A program made the translations under genes and the position numbers. Source: Rouxiella badensis (GTDB lineage Bacteria > Pseudomonadota > Gammaproteobacteria > Enterobacterales > Enterobacteriaceae). Taken from it: a stretch of 64,000 bases of DNA. The notes beneath the pieces were generated by a model that was not told the origin of the DNA, searched no databases, and worked only from the letters and a program-made list of their open reading frames with translations. Shown one piece after another: positions 61,424 through 64,000 of the stretch. The stretch covers positions 1 through 64,000 of the forward strand of contig CP114060.1 in assembly GCA_026967495.1 (NCBI GenBank), written 5' to 3'. Position 1 is the first letter of the stretch; every line of letters begins with the position of its first letter.

Positions 61424-62728
61424 TTACTGACCTTTAACTTCTTTCAGACCGTTAAACGGGGCAGGAGTACCCGCAGCCGCCAGTGCTTCTTCGATACGAA
61501 TCAGCTGGTTGTATTTAGCAACACGGTCAGAACGGCTCATAGAACCGGTTTTGATTTGGCCCGCAGCGGTACCGACTGCCAGGTCGGCAATGGTAGCATC
61601 TTCAGTTTCGCCTGAACGGTGAGAGATAACGGCAGTGTAGCCAGCATCTTTCGCCATTTTGATCGCAGCCAGAGTTTCGGTCAGTGAACCGATCTGGTTG
61701 AATTTGATCAAGATGGAGTTAACGATGCCTTTTTCGATACCTTCTTTCAGGATTTTAGTGTTGGTAACGAACAGGTCGTCGCCCACCAGCTGGATTTTGT
61801 CGCCCAGAACTTTAGTCTGGTAAGCAAAACCGTCCCAATCAGATTCGTCCAAACCGTCTTCGATAGAAACGATTGGGTACTGTTTAGTCAGGTCTTCCAG
61901 GAAGTGAGTGAACTCTTCAGAAGTGAAGGCTTTGTTACCTTCGCCAGCCAGAACGTATTTACCGTCCTTATAGAATTCTGAAGCTGCACAGTCCATCGCC
62001 AGAGTGATGTCTTTGCCCAGCTCGTAGCCTGCTGCTTTAACCGCTTCAGCGATTACAGCCAGGGCTTCGGCGTTAGAACCTAGGTTAGGCGCATAGCCAC
62101 CTTCGTCACCAACAGCAGTTCCCATGCCTTTAGATTTCAGAACTTTAGCCAGAGTGTGGAAAACTTCAGAGCCCATACGTACGGCTTCTTTCAGAGTTTT
62201 CGCGCCCACAGGCTGGATCATGAATTCCTGGATGTCGACGTTGTTGTCGGCGTGCTCACCACCGTTGATGATGTTCATCATTGGCAGTGGCATTGAATAT
62301 TTACCAGGAGTGCCGTTCAGTTCCGCAATGTGTGCGTACAGAGGCAGACCTTTTGAAGCAGCAGCAGCTTTAGCCGCAGCCAGAGAAACCGCCAGAATCG
62401 CGTTAGCACCGAACTTGGATTTGTTTTCGGTACCGTCAAGCTCGATCATAATCTTGTCGATGTTAGCCTGGTCTTTTGCGTCTTTGCCTTGCAGAGCCTG
62501 AGCGATAGGGCCGTTAACCGCGTCAACCGCTTTAGTTACGCCTTTACCCAGAAAACGAGATTTATCACCGTCACGCAATTCCAGAGCTTCGCGAGAACCC
62601 GTTGACGCACCTGATGGTGCAGCAGCCAGACCTACGAAACCGCCTTCCAGATGAACTTCAGCTTCTACGGTCGGGTTACCACGGGAGTCGATGATTTCAC
62701 GACCGAGCACTTTAACGATTTTGGACAT
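61424..62728 (-). CDS. eno: Enolase
   Basis: Interconverts 2-phosphoglycerate and phosphoenolpyruvate in glycolysis and is a component of the RNA degradosome through RNase E. The 434-residue protein has APSGASTGSREALELRDGD, the Mg2+ ligands near DGLDESDWDG, the catalytic Lys in the ILIKFNQIGSLTET signature and SHRSGETEDATIADLAVG. Follows pyrG with an 82-nt gap, as in E. coli. Confidence 0.99.
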   Translation of the reverse strand: MSKIVKVLGREIIDSRGNPTVEAEVHLEGGFVGLAAAPSGASTGSREALELRDGDKSRFLGKGVTKAVDAVNGPIAQALQGKDAKDQANIDKIMIELDGTENKSKFGANAILAVSLAAAKAAAASKGLPLYAHIAELNGTPGKYSMPLPMMNIINGGEHADNNVDIQEFMIQPVGAKTLKEAVRMGSEVFHTLAKVLKSKGMGTAVGDEGGYAPNLGSNAEALAVIAEAVKAAGYELGKDITLAMDCAASEFYKDGKYVLAGEGNKAFTSEEFTHFLEDLTKQYPIVSIEDGLDESDWDGFAYQTKVLGDKIQLVGDDLFVTNTKILKEGIEKGIVNSILIKFNQIGSLTETLAAIKMAKDAGYTAVISHRSGETEDATIADLAVGTAAGQIKTGSMSRSDRVAKYNQLIRIEEALAAAGTPAPFNGLKEVKGQ

Positions 62729-62810
62729 TAGGATTTCCTCAGTACAAGTTAACTAAAGCTTCGGACTCAGGATGCGCCGCACTCCGGCAGCGCACCTCTG
62801 GTCTTATATT

Positions 62811-64000
62811 TTATTTTACCTGACGCTTCTGATACTCACCGGCTGCCTTAACAAAGCCTGCAAACAACGGATGACCATCACGCGGCGTTGACGTAAATTC
62901 CGGATGGAACTGGCAAGCAACAAACCACGGGTGGTTTGGCAACTCGATAATTTCCACCAGTTGCTTATCGCCAGAGCGACCTGCAACGCGTAAACCGGCT
63001 GCTTCAATTTGCTTCAACAGCATGTTGTTTACTTCGTAGCGGTGACGATGACGTTCAACTATGGTTGGCTCGTTGTACATCTCACGAACCAGGCTTCCTT
63101 CGGTCAGGTGACACAGCTGCCCACCCACACGCATAGTGCCGCCTAAATCACTCTCTTCGGTACGTACTTCGACGTTGCCGTTTTCATCGCGCCATTCGGT
63201 AATCAGGGCCACAACAGGGAACTTACAGTCTGGCACAAATTCAGTAGAGTTCGCGTTTTCCATACCGGCAACGTTACGAGCAAACTCCATCAGCGCAACC
63301 TGCATACCCAGACAAATGCCCAGATAAGGAATGTTATTCTCACGCGCATAGCGTGCGGTCATCACTTTACCTTCAACGCCACGGTAACCGAAACCACCAG
63401 GGATCAGGATAGCATCCAGGTCTTTCAGTACTTCGACGCCGCGGGTTTCAACGTCCTGTGAATCGATAAGCTTGATGTTTACTGTCAGGCGGTTTTTCAG
63501 GCCTGCGTGTTTCAGTGCTTCGATAACCGATTTATAGGCATCCGGCAGTTCGGTGTATTTACCGACCATACCGATGTTCACTTCGCCGCCTGGGTTGGCT
63601 TCTTCGTAAATAACCTGTTCCCATTCAGCCAGATCGGCCTCTTTGCAGCTTAAGTTGAAACGTTTACAAATATAATCGTCCAGGCCCTGTGATTTCAATA
63701 GCGCAGGGATTTTATAAATGGAATCAACGTCTTTTAAGGAGATAACCGCTTTCTCAGGCACGTTACAGAACAGTGCGATTTTTGCACGTTCGTTGGCGGG
63801 AACAGAACGGTCTGAACGGCAGATAAGCACGTCTGGCTGAATACCAATAGACAGCAGTTCTTTCACAGAGTGCTGAGTAGGTTTGGTTTTAACTTCACCG
63901 GCAGCCGCCATGTAAGGCACCAGAGTCAGGTGCATATACAGGGTGTGCTCACGGCCAACGTCAACCGCCATCTGGCGAATCGCTTCGAGGAACGGCAGGG
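62811..64000 (-). CDS. pyrG: CTP synthase PyrG (5' part outside the window)
   Basis: ATP- and glutamine-dependent amination of UTP to CTP. The window holds the C-terminal ~396 codons; the gene runs off the right edge, and the first in-window Met at 63971 is internal. Seen here are the end of the synthase domain (GEVKTKPTQHSVKELLSIGIQ in parts, SVPANERAKIALFCNV) and the class I glutamine amidotransferase domain with GGFGYRGVEGK, nucleophile Cys in LGICLGMQVAL, and HPEFTSTPRDGHPLF with the triad His/Glu. C-terminus GEYQKRQVK. Confidence 0.98.
   Translation of the reverse strand, partial: LPFLEAIRQMAVDVGREHTLYMHLTLVPYMAAAGEVKTKPTQHSVKELLSIGIQPDVLICRSDRSVPANERAKIALFCNVPEKAVISLKDVDSIYKIPALLKSQGLDDYICKRFNLSCKEADLAEWEQVIYEEANPGGEVNIGMVGKYTELPDAYKSVIEALKHAGLKNRLTVNIKLIDSQDVETRGVEVLKDLDAILIPGGFGYRGVEGKVMTARYARENNIPYLGICLGMQVALMEFARNVAGMENANSTEFVPDCKFPVVALITEWRDENGNVEVRTEESDLGGTMRVGGQLCHLTEGSLVREMYNEPTIVERHRHRYEVNNMLLKQIEAAGLRVAGRSGDKQLVEIIELPNHPWFVACQFHPEFTSTPRDGHPLFAGFVKAAGEYQKRQVK

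Overview
The window is chromosomal DNA of an Enterobacterales bacterium. Gene order and protein sequences follow the E. coli/Serratia/Yersinia backbone: rrn-clpB, pheA/tyrA-aroF, rplS-trmD-rimM-rpsP-ffh, luxS-micA-gshA, argV-type tRNAs-csrA-alaS-recX-recA, mutS-rpoS-nlpD-pcm-surE, truD-ispF-ispD-ftsB, cysCND(G), cysHIJ, queD/queE, eno-pyrG. A cysG copy beside cysD, the compact mutS-rpoS junction and a ChiC-like chitinase point towards Yersiniaceae/Hafniaceae-type genera (Serratia, Rahnella, Ewingella, Rouxiella and relatives). The genus cannot be fixed by eye.

Layout. 1-5.5 kb: an rRNA operon on the minus strand (16S, tRNA-Glu, 23S, 5S) with tandem P1/P2 promoters and boxA sites. 5.6-11.6 kb: the heat-shock disaggregase clpB, pgeF, rluD, and divergently bamD and raiA. 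11.7-15.9 kb: aromatic amino acid synthesis, with the PheL attenuator and pheA facing a TyrR-controlled aroF-tyrA operon. 15.9-19.6 kb: the ribosomal/tRNA modification cluster rplS-trmD-rimM-rpsP and ffh. 19.7-25 kb: ypjD, corB, luxS, the sRNA MicA, gshA and yqaB. 25.1-31.6 kb: three tRNA-Arg and one tRNA-Ser, csrA, alaS, recX, recA with its SOS box, pncC. 31.8-36 kb: mltB, yjdM, then a divergent aldehyde dehydrogenase/LysR pair. 36.1-47.5 kb: mutS, rpoS, nlpD, pcm, surE, a secreted chitinase placed between surE and truD, then truD-ispF-ispD-ftsB. 47.7-58 kb: ygbE and the assimilatory sulfate reduction genes cysC-N-D-G and cysH-I-J, with an Iap-type aminopeptidase between them. 58.3-64 kb: an exported alpha/beta hydrolase of unknown role, queD, a four-copy tandem ERIC-type repeat array, queE, eno and the 3' part of pyrG.

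The most striking signal is not a gene. Ten genes contain apparent frameshifts, twelve in all, and several of the genes are essential (alaS twice, trmD, nearly essential rimM). They fall mainly into two classes. Six sit in homopolymer runs, most one base too short. Four are single-base insertions at the exact centre of a GAGCTC hexamer (GAG-N-CTC) in trmD, yqaB, alaS and mutS; a fifth, in rimM, may be in a related GAGCCC. Only one intact GAGCTC was found by eye in 64 kb. I read these as sequence errors from an uncorrected long-read assembly. The GAGCTC clustering suggests that this hexamer carries a base modification in the strain, implying a GAGCTC-specific methyltransferase or restriction-modification system elsewhere in the genome. 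Split genes are therefore annotated as single loci with the break positions given.

No prophage, insertion sequence, CRISPR array or antiphage island is visible. The accessory content is the chitinase, the aldehyde dehydrogenase/LysR pair, the alpha/beta hydrolase and the repeat array.
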